Counted from the first letter of the stretch, positions 19,177-28,732 are shown. The stretch: 64,000 nucleotides of DNA from an uncultured Acetobacterium sp. (GCF_963664135.1 NZ_OY760905.1:3870736-3934735), one strand, 5' to 3'. The notes: generated by a model from the letters alone, not told the origin. Program-made: numbers and translations.

Positions 19177-19389
19177 AAAATAATCCAAACAACCGTAAAT
19201 AGTAGAAAATGGATATCCTAAAAAATTTTAAAGATGTCATAAGCTGATACGGTTAAAAAGTTGTTTGATTGCGTCTTTGCATTAAAGTAAAGGTGCTTTG
19301 AAGCAACCGATAGTATGATTCAAATCTGGATATATGATAATCGATTCATCAATCAGAACGGATTGAAATTTTAAAAGGTGGGAATGAAA

Positions 19390-19806
19390 ATGAAACAGCA
19401 AGAATTTGGAGTTGTTATTGAAGTAAATGGAAATGTGGCAAAAGTCAAAGCAGCCAGACATGGGGATTGCGATAACTGTGGGGCATGTCCTGGGGACAGT
19501 GCCATTGTCATGGATGTTCGCAATGCCGTTTCGGCTAAACCGGGACAAAAAGTAGCATTTGAGATGCACAGTGCAAGTATGGTACTCGCAGCCTTTGTGG
19601 TGTATGTGATTCCTTTATTTGCGGCCGCAGCTGGAGCCGTTATTGGTTGGTTGATTGCAAATCAGCTTGGTCAATCTTTAGTAGGGTTTCAAGTTGGTGG
19701 TGGCATAATCGGATTTGGGATATCATTAGTTGTTATAAAATTATATGATCGGGCTATAAAAAACAACGTCAAAACGCTGCCTGTGATTACGAAAGTGTTA
19801 AATTGA
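19390..19806 (+). CDS. SoxR-reducing system RseC-like membrane protein
   Basis: 138 residues: an N-terminal beta-rich domain with a Cys cluster (CDNCGACPGD, about residues 24-33) followed by two transmembrane helices, the layout of RseC/MucC. Homologues occur with Rnf-type electron transport or in redox regulation; in acetogens the precise role is not established. The start is ambiguous among GTG 19378, ATG 19384 and ATG 19390; 19390 has the best spacing from AAGGTGGG. A 213-base gap upstream (19177-19389) shows no gene. Confidence 0.75.
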   Translation: MKQQEFGVVIEVNGNVAKVKAARHGDCDNCGACPGDSAIVMDVRNAVSAKPGQKVAFEMHSASMVLAAFVVYVIPLFAAAAGAVIGWLIANQLGQSLVGFQVGGGIIGFGISLVVIKLYDRAIKNNVKTLPVITKVLN

Positions 19807-19935
19807 CGTTGGCATTGCTGAAAGTATGATTGTTGATCTGGTGGGAAAAACTGCTATAATAGAGTATGACCCTTAAAAGTGTCGTTTGAAAATTTTAAAA
19901 AAGTAATTGGAGAAGAGCGCTTGGATATTCAATAA
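19801..19935 (+). pseudogene. truncated, frameshifted remnant of a CopZ-like HMA gene
   Basis: The first frame reads ESMIVDLVGKTAIIEYDP, matching the second half of CopZ (ESVMVDLTGKTVEIEYNS). After a one-base shift it reads KVSFENFKKVIGEERLDIQ, matching the CopZ C-terminus. The metal-binding first half is absent, so this is a decayed duplicate. Confidence 0.75.
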
Positions 19936-19970
19936 CCTGAATACCTGAGAAATATGGAGGTTTGGTAATA

Positions 19971-20678
19971 ATGAACAATCATTTTAAAAAAGTGCTTGTT
20001 GTGGATGATGAGTTAAAAATAATTGAGGTGGTAAAGTCTTTTCTGGAAAGCAAAGGCTTTATCGTTTTTGCGGCAGAAAACGGCAAACAAGCCCTTGAAT
20101 TATTTGAGCAGGAGAACATTGCTCTCATTGTACTAGACCTGATGCTTCCAGACATGACTGGCGAAGAAATTTGCATTCAAATCAGAAAAAAATCCCGAGT
20201 GCCAATTATCATGCTCACCGCGAAAATTGAAGAATCGGACATGTTGAGAGGTTTAAATATCGGAGCAGATGATTATATTACAAAGCCATTTAGCTTAAAA
20301 GCCCTTTATGCCAGAATTGAAGCAGTACTTCGCAGATCAAGTGATGATCTGGTGCCCCTTTATAACAAGGCTTCTTTCAATGGTGGTGATTTAGAGGTTG
20401 ATTTTGAAAGCCATATCATCAAAAAAAATCAGATCGAAATTAATCTTACTCCAAATGAATATAAATTGCTGGCAGCTTTAATAAAATATCCCAGCCGGGT
20501 TTTTACCCGGGAGGATTTAATCCGAGTAGCTTTAGGTGATGAATTTGAAGGGTATGATCGTGCCGTCGATAGTCATATCAAGAACCTCCGGCAAAAAATA
20601 GAAAACGATCCTAAAAATCCGGTTTATGTGCTGACTATTTACGGGATAGGTTATAAATTTGGGGGGCGAAAACCATGA
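19971..20678 (+). CDS. OmpR/PhoB-family response regulator
   Basis: 235 residues: a receiver domain with the acidic pocket (VVDDE) and phospho-acceptor Asp in IVLDLMLPD, conserved Lys in ITKPF, then a winged-helix output domain (FTREDLIRVALGDEFEGYDR, ending YGIGYKF). It overlaps the kinase gene by four bases (ATGA), so the two form a two-component system. Its position at the end of the copper island suggests control of those genes, but this is inference. ATG 19971 follows TGGAGG. Confidence 0.93.
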   Translation: MNNHFKKVLVVDDELKIIEVVKSFLESKGFIVFAAENGKQALELFEQENIALIVLDLMLPDMTGEEICIQIRKKSRVPIIMLTAKIEESDMLRGLNIGADDYITKPFSLKALYARIEAVLRRSSDDLVPLYNKASFNGGDLEVDFESHIIKKNQIEINLTPNEYKLLAALIKYPSRVFTREDLIRVALGDEFEGYDRAVDSHIKNLRQKIENDPKNPVYVLTIYGIGYKFGGRKP

Positions 20679-22063
20679 AACATAGGTTGAGAACGAAGTT
20701 TTCACTTACCATTGCAATCGTAATGCTGCTGACAATCGGACTAATCAGCCTATTATCGAATTTTTTAATTGAAAAGCAGTTTACAAATTATTTGGGAATT
20801 CAGCAGGAAAAAAGAACCCAGGAAATCGCTAATAGTCTGAGCCAGCAATATGATCCAATCACAAAAACTTGGGATGCTGACTTTGTACATACCATTGGCA
20901 TGTATGCCTTGAATGATGGCTACATTATTTCGGTGACCGATTCAGGAGGGCAAGTAATCTGGGATGCTGAAACCTGTGACATGACCATGTGCAATCAAGT
21001 AACAAATGACATCATCCAGACAATGAATATGCAGTATCCCCAGTCACAAGGACAATTTACATCAAAATCCATCAGTTTGACTAAAGAAAATGAAGCAATT
21101 GGGGCAGTGAACATAAAATACTATGGACCCTACTTTTTGAATGAAGATGATTTTCAATTTCTAAAATCGCTTAATGCTATTTTAATTGGCATTGGATTTG
21201 TCTCGCTGTTTTTATCAATTGTGCTCGGGTCTTTTTTGGCCAAACGATTAAGTAAACCCATCTTAAAAACGGTTAATGTAGCCAAGCAAATTTCTGAAGG
21301 CGATTATGCAGTCAGAATTGAAGAAAACACAAATACCACAGAGTTGGATGAATTAATCGATGCGATCAACCACCTGGCCGATTCACTGGGAAAGCAGGAA
21401 GCTTTGAGAAAACAACTCACCGCTGATGTTGCTCACGAACTGCGGACCCCGCTTACCTCAGTTGGCACCCATATTGAAGCGATGATCGAAGGAGTCTGGG
21501 AACCCACTACGCAGCGACTGCAAAGCTGTTATGATGAAATCTTGCGAATCGGCAAAATCATTCAGGATTTAGAGAATTTGGCCAGGGTTGAAAGTGAAAA
21601 TTTGAAACTGGATAAAAAACAGCTCAATCTGACTGAGGTGACAAAAAAGGTTTTAGGAAATCTGGAAGCAGAGATAAGCAAGAAAAACCTGAGGGTATCC
21701 ATTGAGGGATCCAGTTCAGATATTTTCGGCGATCCAGACCGGATCAGTCAGGTGTTGGTGAATCTTATTTCTAATGCCATAAAATACACCCCGGAAGGCG
21801 GTCAGATTCAAATTATGATTGCAGAAAAGAATCAATTGGTTAAAATCAGTGTCAAAGACAATGGTGTGGGTATTTCGGAAGATGAACAGCCATATATCTT
21901 TGAACGTTTTTATCGAGCTGATAAATCAAGAAACCGACTAACCGGTGGCACCGGCATCGGGCTGGCTATCGTCAAATCCATTGTCACCGCGCATGGCGGA
22001 ACTGTAGAGGTTGAAAGCCATCCAAATGAAGGCAGTTGTTTTACGGTCATTTTGCCAAAATAA
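20675..22063 (+). CDS. sensor histidine kinase, probably metal-responsive
   Basis: 462 residues: transmembrane helix 1 (about 8-30), an extracytoplasmic sensor (about 31-165), helix 2 (about 168-190), HAMP, then HisKA with the phospho-His in DVAHELRTPLTS and an HATPase domain (NLISNAIKYTPEGG, GGTGIGLAIVKS). The sensor contains a Cys/Met cluster (CDMTMCNQ), a plausible Cu(I)-binding motif consistent with the copper genes upstream. The partner is the overlapping response regulator. A terminator hairpin follows the stop. Confidence 0.92.
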   Translation: MKHRLRTKFSLTIAIVMLLTIGLISLLSNFLIEKQFTNYLGIQQEKRTQEIANSLSQQYDPITKTWDADFVHTIGMYALNDGYIISVTDSGGQVIWDAETCDMTMCNQVTNDIIQTMNMQYPQSQGQFTSKSISLTKENEAIGAVNIKYYGPYFLNEDDFQFLKSLNAILIGIGFVSLFLSIVLGSFLAKRLSKPILKTVNVAKQISEGDYAVRIEENTNTTELDELIDAINHLADSLGKQEALRKQLTADVAHELRTPLTSVGTHIEAMIEGVWEPTTQRLQSCYDEILRIGKIIQDLENLARVESENLKLDKKQLNLTEVTKKVLGNLEAEISKKNLRVSIEGSSSDIFGDPDRISQVLVNLISNAIKYTPEGGQIQIMIAEKNQLVKISVKDNGVGISEDEQPYIFERFYRADKSRNRLTGGTGIGLAIVKSIVTAHGGTVEVESHPNEGSCFTVILPK

Positions 22064-22108
22064 TAATACCCCGACTTGCTTAATCAATAAGAAAGTCGGG
22101 GTATTATT
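22062..22108. terminator. bidirectional terminator between convergent genes
   Basis: AATAATACCCCGACTT (22062-22077) pairs with AAGTCGGGGTATTATT (22093-22108): a 16-bp stem between the kinase gene and the convergent tcdA-like gene. Confidence 0.85.
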
Positions 22109-22120
22109 TGTTCCAAATAA

Positions 22121-22879
22121 TTACTTTGAAAATGAAAGATCTTTGATGACTTCGCCAGCTAAAATCAAACCGGCCACCGAGGGGACAAAGGAAATGCTAC
22201 CGGGAATTGATCGTCGATCGGTACATTTCCGTTCGGTACCAGGGGGACAGATACAGTTAGTCTTGCATGAATTCGAACAATCTTCAATCAGCTTGATTGG
22301 TTCTTCCGTAGAAAAGACAACTTTCAAATGCTTGATCCGTCGTTTCTTAAGTTCTTTTCGCATGATTTTGGCAACCGGACACATGGTTGTTTTGAAAATA
22401 TCGGCAACCGTAAAAAGGGTGGGATCTAATTTATTGCCGGCACCCATGCAGCTGATAATGGGCGCGTTTGAGCTTTCGGTTTGGACAACCAACTCAATTT
22501 TAGCAGAAATCGTATCGATGGCATCAACTACATAAGCATAGGATGAAAAATCAAATTGATGCGAATTTTCAGGTAAAAAGAAACATTGATGAATATTGAC
22601 CTGCGCATTGGGATTGATCTCCAGAATCCGCTGTTTCATCACTTCGACCTTGTATTGACCGACGGTTTTGCGGGTCGCAATCAGTTGGCGGTTGATATTT
22701 GTCAAGCAGACCTTGTCGTCATCAATCAGATCAAATTGACCGATGCCACTCCGGGCAAGGGCTTCAGCGGTATAACTACCCACGCCTCCGATACCAAAGA
22801 TGGCTACTCGTGCTTGTTCCAGTTTTTTCATGGCGTCGCCGCCAAGTAATAATTCAGTTCTTGAAAATTGGTTTAACAT
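22121..22879 (-). CDS. tcdA: tRNA threonylcarbamoyladenosine dehydratase (TcdA/CsdL-like E1 family)
   Basis: 252 residues of the ThiF/E1 superfamily: nucleotide loop GIGGVGSYTAEALARSG, the R-finger motif NINRQ, DAID, and a Cys-rich segment near CSNSCKTNCICPPG. Length and motifs fit TcdA, which cyclises t6A37 in tRNAs with ATP; E. coli TcdA works with a cysteine desulfurase system. Here it is the last gene of a minus-strand operon after a cysteine desulfurase and a TtcA-like protein, which fits tRNA modification linked to sulfur. ATG 22879 follows GGAGAG. Confidence 0.85.
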   Translation of the reverse strand: MLNQFSRTELLLGGDAMKKLEQARVAIFGIGGVGSYTAEALARSGIGQFDLIDDDKVCLTNINRQLIATRKTVGQYKVEVMKQRILEINPNAQVNIHQCFFLPENSHQFDFSSYAYVVDAIDTISAKIELVVQTESSNAPIISCMGAGNKLDPTLFTVADIFKTTMCPVAKIMRKELKKRRIKHLKVVFSTEEPIKLIEDCSNSCKTNCICPPGTERKCTDRRSIPGSISFVPSVAGLILAGEVIKDLSFSK

Positions 22880-22949
22880 TAAAACTCTCCGTTCAGATAA
22901 TTAAATGGTTCAGTTGGTTTTTAGTAGATAGTTCATTATTATCAGCGAG

Positions 22950-23783
22950 TTAATTATCATAATCATCTAAAAAATGATGTTTAATCCCATCTTGCTTATA
23001 GGAAATAATAGTATTGAGATTGACATTCTCCACACTTTTAAAAATATTGCTTTCAATGTAGGGACTAGTTTGTCTAAACTTTTTCAGCAGAGTTTTCATT
23101 TCCTGTCGTTTGGAGGCTCCCCCCTCATTGTCTGATATCATACAATTTTCGGTAAATCGACAGGCACATTGAATGAATTGAAGGTCGTTATGCAACCGCC
23201 AATTAATAATGGCTTCTTCCCGGATCAGATACATCGGTCGGATCAGTTCCATGTTTTCGAAGTTGCTGCTCTTTAATTTGGGCATCATCGTCTGGATCTG
23301 GCCGCCGTAAAGCATACCCATTAAGATGGTCTCAATAACATCGTCATAGTGATGTCCCAAAGCGATTTTATTGCATCCCAGCTCCTGAGCTTTACTGTAT
23401 AAATGCCCCCGCCGCATCCGGGCACACAGGTAACAGGGGGACTTTTCGATATCAGCAACTGAATCAAAAATCTGAGATTCAAAAATGGTGGCTTCAATAT
23501 TTAAAAGCTTTAGATTTTTTTTAATCATCTCGCGATTGATGGGGTTATAACCCGGATCCATCACCAGAAAAACCAATTCAAACTCGAATTTATTGTGTAT
23601 TTTGAGCTCCTGAAATAACTTTGCCATGAGCATGGAGTCTTTTCCTCCAGATATGCACACCGCAATTTTATCCCCTTCATTGACCAGTTGATATTCATTG
23701 ATGCCGCTGGTAAAGCGGCACCAGATATTGCTGCGAAATTTCTTTTTTAAACTCTTTTCAATTGCTTCATGACGTTGTTCCAT
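22950..23783 (-). CDS. TtcA-family PP-loop ATPase (tRNA thiolation-like)
   Basis: 277 residues with the PP-loop SGGKDSMLMAKLF, a CYLCAR Cys pair in the middle and the conserved GHHYDDVIET, the pattern of TtcA/TtuA-type proteins that activate and thiolate tRNA bases. A second Cys group (CACRFTENC) near residue 200 could help bind an Fe-S cluster. The exact tRNA target is not certain. It lies 9 bases after the cysteine desulfurase gene, its probable sulfur donor. AGGAG precedes ATG 23783. Confidence 0.82.
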   Translation of the reverse strand: MEQRHEAIEKSLKKKFRSNIWCRFTSGINEYQLVNEGDKIAVCISGGKDSMLMAKLFQELKIHNKFEFELVFLVMDPGYNPINREMIKKNLKLLNIEATIFESQIFDSVADIEKSPCYLCARMRRGHLYSKAQELGCNKIALGHHYDDVIETILMGMLYGGQIQTMMPKLKSSNFENMELIRPMYLIREEAIINWRLHNDLQFIQCACRFTENCMISDNEGGASKRQEMKTLLKKFRQTSPYIESNIFKSVENVNLNTIISYKQDGIKHHFLDDYDN

Positions 23784-23792
23784 TTAATACTC

Positions 23793-24917
23793 CTATTTTC
23801 GGGTAAGATTCGTATAACATTGATCAAATATATTTAAAAATTCTTGAATTTCTTGTTCTTCGATTAAATGACAAAGACTGATTCGCCAGGAACATCTGGC
23901 CAGCTCCCGGTTGCCCGTTATGGTAAAGACAGAACGGGATGGGGTATTGTCTGTTGAGCAGGCAGATTTGGTTGACACATAAACATCAAAATCATTCAGT
24001 GCCATTTGAAAAGTCTGGGCTTTGATACCTTTTACACTGAGGTTGAGGATATGCGGCACGGAATGATTAGTACTGTTAATATGTACCAAGGGATAAGCGC
24101 TTAATTGTTTTTTTAGCAGCTCATTTTTTCCCCTGACCTGTTTCAATTTATTGTCAATCTTTTCGTGGCAAAGTTTCAAAGCTAAGGCAGTGGCGGCAGC
24201 ACCAGCCGTGAAAGGAGTGCCACTGCGATAGATGCTGGTACTCATTCCACCATGAATTAATGGTTCCAACTGGAGTTGTTCATTTCTGAGCAGAACTCCC
24301 ATTCCATTGAGTCCAAAAAACTTATGGGGCGAAAAGGTGGCTAAATCGACAGCTTCTAAAGCAATTGGGATTTTGCCCACCGCCTGAGTCGCATCGACAT
24401 GGAAAACGCAATTGGGATAGGCTTTGATTATTTCTGCTATTTTTTCTACTGGTTGTCGCACGCCCAATTCACTATCCACATAGCAAATGGATACCAAGAT
24501 GGTATCGCTTCGTAGTAATTCTTTTAAATGATCCAGATCAACGGTACCATCTTTCGTGATATCGACCAGATCGATTTCATACCCGAGGGATTGCAAATAC
24601 TTTAAGGTACCACTAACCGAAGCGTGCTCAAGACAGGTTGAAATGATATGTTTGCCATTATCCCGGTAGGTTCTGGCAACTCCTTTGATGGCAAGATTAT
24701 TTGCTTCACTGGCGCCGGAGGTATAGATGACTTCCATGCCCGGGCAGTTTAATATTTCTCTGATTTCCACCGTAGATTTTTCAATTATTGATTTGGCGTT
24801 TTCTCCAGCATGATGCTTCGCATTGGCATTGCCAAAAAAGATTTTACTGATCTCATAAAATGAATCAATAACCTGATGATTAACAGGGGTGTCCGCTGCA
24901 TAATCCAAATAAATCAT
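23793..24917 (-). CDS. cysteine desulfurase (NifS/IscS-like, class V aminotransferase fold)
   Basis: The 374-residue PLP enzyme removes sulfur from cysteine as a persulfide. The PLP-Lys lies in SPHKFFGLNG, the Asp/Gln cofactor contacts in HVDATQAVGK, and the catalytic Cys in the loop KSACSTDN. The N-terminus MIYLDYAADTPVN is typical. It is the first gene of an operon with TtcA-like and TcdA-like genes, pointing to tRNA thiolation or general sulfur supply. Its promoter overlaps a degenerate copy of the sulfur-regulon motif. The ribosome site upstream is weak (GGAGTT). Confidence 0.92.
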   Translation of the reverse strand: MIYLDYAADTPVNHQVIDSFYEISKIFFGNANAKHHAGENAKSIIEKSTVEIREILNCPGMEVIYTSGASEANNLAIKGVARTYRDNGKHIISTCLEHASVSGTLKYLQSLGYEIDLVDITKDGTVDLDHLKELLRSDTILVSICYVDSELGVRQPVEKIAEIIKAYPNCVFHVDATQAVGKIPIALEAVDLATFSPHKFFGLNGMGVLLRNEQLQLEPLIHGGMSTSIYRSGTPFTAGAAATALALKLCHEKIDNKLKQVRGKNELLKKQLSAYPLVHINSTNHSVPHILNLSVKGIKAQTFQMALNDFDVYVSTKSACSTDNTPSRSVFTITGNRELARCSWRISLCHLIEEQEIQEFLNIFDQCYTNLTRK

Positions 24918-25060
24918 TTATCTAACTCCATATCTTTCATTTGTTTATGTAACTGTCTGTGACGGCATAACTATTAATAAGAGAAAACTAATAGTATGAA
25001 ATGCAGTGCTACAAAAAAATATCCGTGAGATTTAAGCTGAAATCCCAAGGTAATATCATA

Positions 25061-25088
25061 ATTATACTATAGAATTACTAGAATACAA
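25061..25088 (-). promoter_or_regulatory. promoter of the cysteine desulfurase operon with degenerate regulon motif
   Basis: On the minus strand TTGTAT (25088-25083), 16 bases, TATAAT (25066-25061). Read on the plus strand, ACTAT-N7-CTAGA (25066-25082) is a weakened version of the CATAK-N7-MTATG operator. The spacer is nearly identical to that of the promoter at 44119-44148. Confidence 0.55.
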
Positions 25089-25177
25089 TCGAAGATTTTG
25101 AATTTTAAGAATTTATATTTCTAATAGATCGGCATTATTCAACTGGTAAAAATTTTCAACAAAATCAAAAAAACTAG

Positions 25178-25229
25178 TTGACAAAAAAAAGAACAGGAAA
25201 TATAATAATTCATATAGAATTAATATGAA
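25178..25229 (+). promoter_or_regulatory. consensus promoter and CymR-like operator before cysK
   Basis: TTGACA (25178-25183), 17 bases, TATAAT (25201-25206): a perfect sigma-A promoter. Just downstream, CATAT (25211-25215)-N7-ATATG (25223-25227) forms an inverted repeat that extends to TTCATAT/ATATGAA. In that place a bound repressor would block transcription start, fitting autoregulation of the cysK-cymR operon. Confidence 0.8.
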
Positions 25230-25253
25230 ATAAAATAGAAATGAGGTAATGTG

Positions 25254-26183
25254 ATGTCAAAAATTGCAAAAAATCTAACTGACTTAATCGGAAATACACC
25301 CTTATTAGAACTGGTAAATTATGAAAAAAGCCAAGGCGTAGAAGCCAAAATTGTGGCGAAACTGGAGTACTTTAATCCTTTATCTTCGGTGAAGGATCGG
25401 ATCGGCTTGGCGATGATCGAAGCCGGCGAAAAAGCAGGATTGATCAAAGAAGATACAGTCATTATTGAACCAACAAGCGGAAATACCGGCGTTGGGTTAG
25501 CATTTGTTGCGGCAGCCAAAGGTTATCGTCTGATTTTAACGATGCCAGAAACCATGAGTGTTGAACGTCGTAATTTAGTTTCGGCTTTAGGGGCTGAGTT
25601 GGTTTTAACACCCGGATCTCTGGGAATGAAAGGCGCAATTGCTAAAGCTCAAGAATTAGCTGAAACAATTCCCAGTGCCTACATTCCTCAACAATTTAAT
25701 AATCCGGCAAATCCCGAAATTCATCGTAAAACAACCGCTGTCGAAATTTGGAATGATACCGATGGTGAAGTGGATATTTTCGTCGCTGGAATCGGAACTG
25801 GTGGTACCATTACCGGTGTTGGCGAAGTTTTAAAAGAAAAGAAGCCTGGTGTTCAAGTAGTGGCCGTAGAACCAGAAGCGTCGCCAGTATTATCAGGCGG
25901 AAATCCAGGACCTCATAAAATTCAGGGGATTGGCGCAGGTTTTGTTCCCGAAGTTTTAAACACTAGTGTTTATGACGAAATCATTAAGGTCAGTAATGAT
26001 CATGCTTTCCAGACTTCAAAAGAAATTGGACGGAAAGAGGGTTTGTTAGTGGGGATTTCTTCCGGTGCGGCAATTTATGCAGCGACTGAATTGGCAAAAA
26101 GACCAGAAAACAAAGGTAAAACCATCGTGGTCTTATTACCGGATACTGGCGAACGTTATTTATCCACAGGATTGTTTCAATAA
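25254..26183 (+). CDS. cysK: cysteine synthase (O-acetylserine sulfhydrylase)
   Basis: The 309-residue PLP enzyme makes cysteine from O-acetylserine and sulfide. The PLP-Lys is in SSVKDRIG, the substrate loop is TSGNTG, and the cofactor phosphate loop is [10 protein letters not shown]. Its stop codon overlaps the start of a CymR-like regulator. In Bacillus subtilis CysK binds CymR as co-repressor, so this operon structure supports the same partnership. ATG 25254 follows GAGGTAATG; GTG 25251 is an alternative. Confidence 0.95.
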   Translation: MSKIAKNLTDLIGNTPLLELVNYEKSQGVEAKIVAKLEYFNPLSSVKDRIGLAMIEAGEKAGLIKEDTVIIEPTSGNTGVGLAFVAAAKGYRLILTMPETMSVERRNLVSALGAELVLTPGSLGMKGAIAKAQELAETIPSAYIPQQFNNPANPEIHRKTTAVEIWNDTDGEVDIFVAGIGTGGTITGVGEVLKEKKPGVQVVAVEPEASPVLSGGNPGPHKIQGIGAGFVPEVLNTSVYDEIIKVSNDHAFQTSKEIGRKEGLLVGISSGAAIYAATELAKRPENKGKTIVVLLPDTGERYLSTGLFQ

Positions 26184-26617
26184 TGAAAATTTCCACTAAG
26201 GGCAGGTATGCCTTACGTTTAATGCTGGACCTGGCGATTAATAACACCGGGGAATATATTCCTATTAAACGGATTGCTGAGCGCCAGGAGATTTCTGAAA
26301 AATATTTGGAGCAGATCATCACCCAGATTTCAAGAGCTGGATTTGTTCGCAGTGTTCGCGGATCACAGGGAGGGTACCAGCTGGCAAGTCCCCCTGAAGA
26401 ATATACAGTTGGGATGATTGTCCGGCTATTGGAAGGTGAATTATCGCCAGTGGTTCTAACTGATGAACCGGGAAATTATGAGCAGGCAGATCGTTCTGTA
26501 ACAGCGGATGTATGGCAGGAGATTAAAGATGCTATTGATGATGTTGTCGATAATATTACGTTGGCAGAGTTGGTCAGACGCTATCATGAAAAAGGTAATT
26601 GTGAATATTATATTTAG
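26183..26617 (+). CDS. cymR: Rrf2-family regulator, CymR-like cysteine regulator
   Basis: 144 residues: an Rrf2 winged helix ([18 protein letters not shown], then SEKYLEQIITQISRAGFVRS and the wing GSQGGYQLA). The three clustered Cys that hold the Fe-S centre in IscR are absent, with only one Cys near the C-terminus, which fits CymR rather than IscR. CymR with CysK represses cysteine-acquisition genes when cysteine is plentiful. The start overlaps the cysK stop (TAATG), so the two are co-translated. I propose it reads the CATAK-N7-MTATG motif found at many promoters in this window. Confidence 0.85.
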   Translation: MKISTKGRYALRLMLDLAINNTGEYIPIKRIAERQEISEKYLEQIITQISRAGFVRSVRGSQGGYQLASPPEEYTVGMIVRLLEGELSPVVLTDEPGNYEQADRSVTADVWQEIKDAIDDVVDNITLAELVRRYHEKGNCEYYI

Positions 26618-26636
26618 TTGAAAAAAGTGGACTTGT

Positions 26637-26730
26637 TTTCACAGGGGAAATTTAACAGTTCTCCTGTGAAAGTATCCAAATTACTAAGTGATTACAAGCA
26701 ATTTGTGAACACCGACAGGTGTTTTTTTTT
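26637..26730 (+). terminator. hairpin and intrinsic terminator after cymR
   Basis: A first stem, TTTCACAGG (26637-26645) with CCTGTGAAA (26663-26671), lacks a T run. A second, AACACC (26708-26713) with GGTGTT (26718-26723), is followed by about eight T and is the likely terminator. Between here and the promoter at 26854 nothing else is visible. Confidence 0.75.
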
Positions 26731-26853
26731 GAAAAAAATTTAGTGAAATTGCTATAAACGACCGATTTTTACGGTTGAGAAACGAAAAAATACTCATAAA
26801 AAACAAGCGAAATTGAATCTAAAAATTGTTTAAAAAACCTCAGTAAAAAGTTA

Positions 26854-26913
26854 TTGACAAAAGAAAAATCATCTAATATAATAATCATACCAAACATATA
26901 GGAGATATATGTT
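26854..26913 (+). promoter_or_regulatory. promoter and CymR-like operator of the corrinoid methyltransferase operon
   Basis: TTGACA (26854-26859), 17 bases, TATAAT (26877-26882). Thirteen bases further, CATAT-N7-ATATG (26895-26911), extended to AACATAT/ATATGTT, is the most symmetrical copy of the operator. The same arrangement is found at cysK and metY, so this methyltransferase operon is probably repressed when cysteine is abundant. Confidence 0.8.
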
Positions 26914-26939
26914 ATTATTAAAAAAAGCGAGGAAATGAA

Positions 26940-27605
26940 ATGTCTATAAACAAACAGGAATTATTCGAAAAACTGGCTGACTCTATTGTGGATATGGATG
27001 AAGACCTGACGATTGAAATCAGTAATCAGGTTATAGCGGAAGGTCTTGACGCCTACGAAGCAATTGTCAATGGATTGACCGTCGGAATGAATCAGGCCGG
27101 AAAACTTTTTGATGAAGAAGAGTATTTTGTACCAGAACTGCTGATGTGTTCAGACGCTATGTATGCCGGTTTGAATATTTTAAAGCCCCATATTAAAGTC
27201 AATGAACACGAAACAAAAAGAAAAGCGGTTATTGGAGTTATCGAAGGGGATACCCATGACATTGGCAAAAACCTGGTAAAAATTATGCTTGAAACCGGTG
27301 GCTATGATATCGTGGATTTGGGAAGAGATATTTCTCCAGCTACTTTCGTTGAAAGAGCAAAAGAAGAAAAAGCTGAATTCATCTTTATTTCAACATTAAT
27401 GACAACTACCATGGAAGGCATGAACGAAGTCATTGAAATTCTGGTTGAAGAAAAAATCAGAGAAGACTACAAAGTGTTAATTGGTGGCGGTCCTGTTTCT
27501 CAGTCATACGCTGATAAAATTGGTGCTGATGGTTACGCTGAAAATGCTGCCGAGGCAGTAAAACTGGCAAATAATATTGTTGCTGCATACGGAAATGAAA
27601 TCTAA
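26940..27605 (+). CDS. corrinoid protein of the sulfur-regulated methyltransferase operon
   Basis: 221 residues in the MtaC/MtbC family: a helical cap (1-90), then a B12 domain with the lower-ligand motif DTHDIG (His106) and the loops STLMTTT and IGGGPVS. It carries the methyl group between the two URO-D-fold enzymes encoded downstream. GAGG is 5 bases before ATG 26940. It is the first structural gene after a CymR-like operator, unusual for corrinoid proteins, which are normally controlled by their methylated substrate. Confidence 0.93.
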   Translation: MSINKQELFEKLADSIVDMDEDLTIEISNQVIAEGLDAYEAIVNGLTVGMNQAGKLFDEEEYFVPELLMCSDAMYAGLNILKPHIKVNEHETKRKAVIGVIEGDTHDIGKNLVKIMLETGGYDIVDLGRDISPATFVERAKEEKAEFIFISTLMTTTMEGMNEVIEILVEEKIREDYKVLIGGGPVSQSYADKIGADGYAENAAEAVKLANNIVAAYGNEI

Positions 27606-27655
27606 TACAGGAAAATACTAAAAGTTTAAGACTATTATATTGGAGGAAATCATCT

Positions 27656-28732
27656 ATGTCATTAATACAAAGAAATGAAGAACTTAAATCCCTGGAACGT
27701 GTTGTCCTGACGCTGCAACGAAAAGAAGTTGATCGTATTCCTGCGATTCCACTAGTGTGTGGTGCTTCCTATCGAATTTTGGGTTCGCGCTATGATAAAT
27801 GGTCTCAGGATGCCGAAATTGCCACTCAGAGTTTACTGGCTGCCCAGGAATTAATCGGCCAGGATGCCTTTTTGCTTTTGGTTGACCTTTCGGTTGAAGC
27901 GGCTGACTTTGGCCAAGAAATTATTTATCCAAAATTCAGCACCGCCTATCCAGATTTTAATAACCAGTTTATAAAAACCGCTGGTGAATATGACAAAATT
28001 AAAAAAGTCAATCCACGTGAAACAAAACGGATGAAACAGGTCATCGATATGGTCAAAGGCTTATCCGAGGCAAAAGGTAACGAAGTGGCCATCTTCGGTT
28101 TCCTTTATGGTCCTTTAGGGGTTCTGTCTCAGATCAGAGGACACAAAGAATTGTTTGTAGATTTAATTAAACACCCGGAAGAAGTACTGGCTGCTGTTGA
28201 TGTGATCACGGATGTACTGATTGAGTATGCCATTGCTCAGATTGAAGCTGGTGCCCATTCCATCGTTATCGATCCGCTCTATTCTTCAGGAACCGTTTTA
28301 AGAAACACCACCTGGGAAAAATTCGAAGGCCCGTATTTAAAACGTCTGGCTGATGCGATTCGAGCAGCCGGTTCGGCTGTGGCCATTCATAATTGCGGTG
28401 GCGGTGTTTATTTCGAAGAAGTCATTAAGTGGTCTGATCCCGTTGCTATTTCCGTTGCTCATCCGGCTCATGGCGCTAAAGACTGGGAAGAACATGCCAA
28501 AACATGGGGCGATAAGATTATCACAATTGGATACTCCGATCCGGCTGAAACAGGCTTAGTGTTTACAAGTGATGAAGTGTTGGAAGATTGTACAAAGCAA
28601 CTTGATATCTTTAAAAAGCACCATGCTGGGTTCATCCTTTCATCGGGCTGTGAATTCCCTCCTAATGGTAATTTATTAAATGCTGCCGCAATGGTAGAAG
28701 CGTCCCGAAGATACGGACGATGGTCGATATAA
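27656..28732 (+). CDS. URO-D-fold corrinoid methyltransferase, probable substrate-specific component
   Basis: The 358-residue protein keeps the zinc-ligand pattern of MtbA/MtsA-like methyltransferases: HNCGG (around residue 245) and SSGCEFPP (around 330). It directly follows the corrinoid protein gene and probably loads or unloads the methyl group. Within the superfamily, MtsA and MtpA act on methylated thiols; the sulfur-type operator and neighbours make an S-methyl substrate attractive here, but this is inference. TTGGAGG precedes the ATG. Confidence 0.85.
   Translation: MSLIQRNEELKSLERVVLTLQRKEVDRIPAIPLVCGASYRILGSRYDKWSQDAEIATQSLLAAQELIGQDAFLLLVDLSVEAADFGQEIIYPKFSTAYPDFNNQFIKTAGEYDKIKKVNPRETKRMKQVIDMVKGLSEAKGNEVAIFGFLYGPLGVLSQIRGHKELFVDLIKHPEEVLAAVDVITDVLIEYAIAQIEAGAHSIVIDPLYSSGTVLRNTTWEKFEGPYLKRLADAIRAAGSAVAIHNCGGGVYFEEVIKWSDPVAISVAHPAHGAKDWEEHAKTWGDKIITIGYSDPAETGLVFTSDEVLEDCTKQLDIFKKHHAGFILSSGCEFPPNGNLLNAAAMVEASRRYGRWSI

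Noticed and set aside
26909-26938. Nine-codon ORF (Met, three Leu, then Lys-rich) between the corrinoid operon operator and the first gene
   Set aside because: AGGAG precedes it, but these bases belong to the repeat of the operator and the peptide has no amino-acid signature of a leader.
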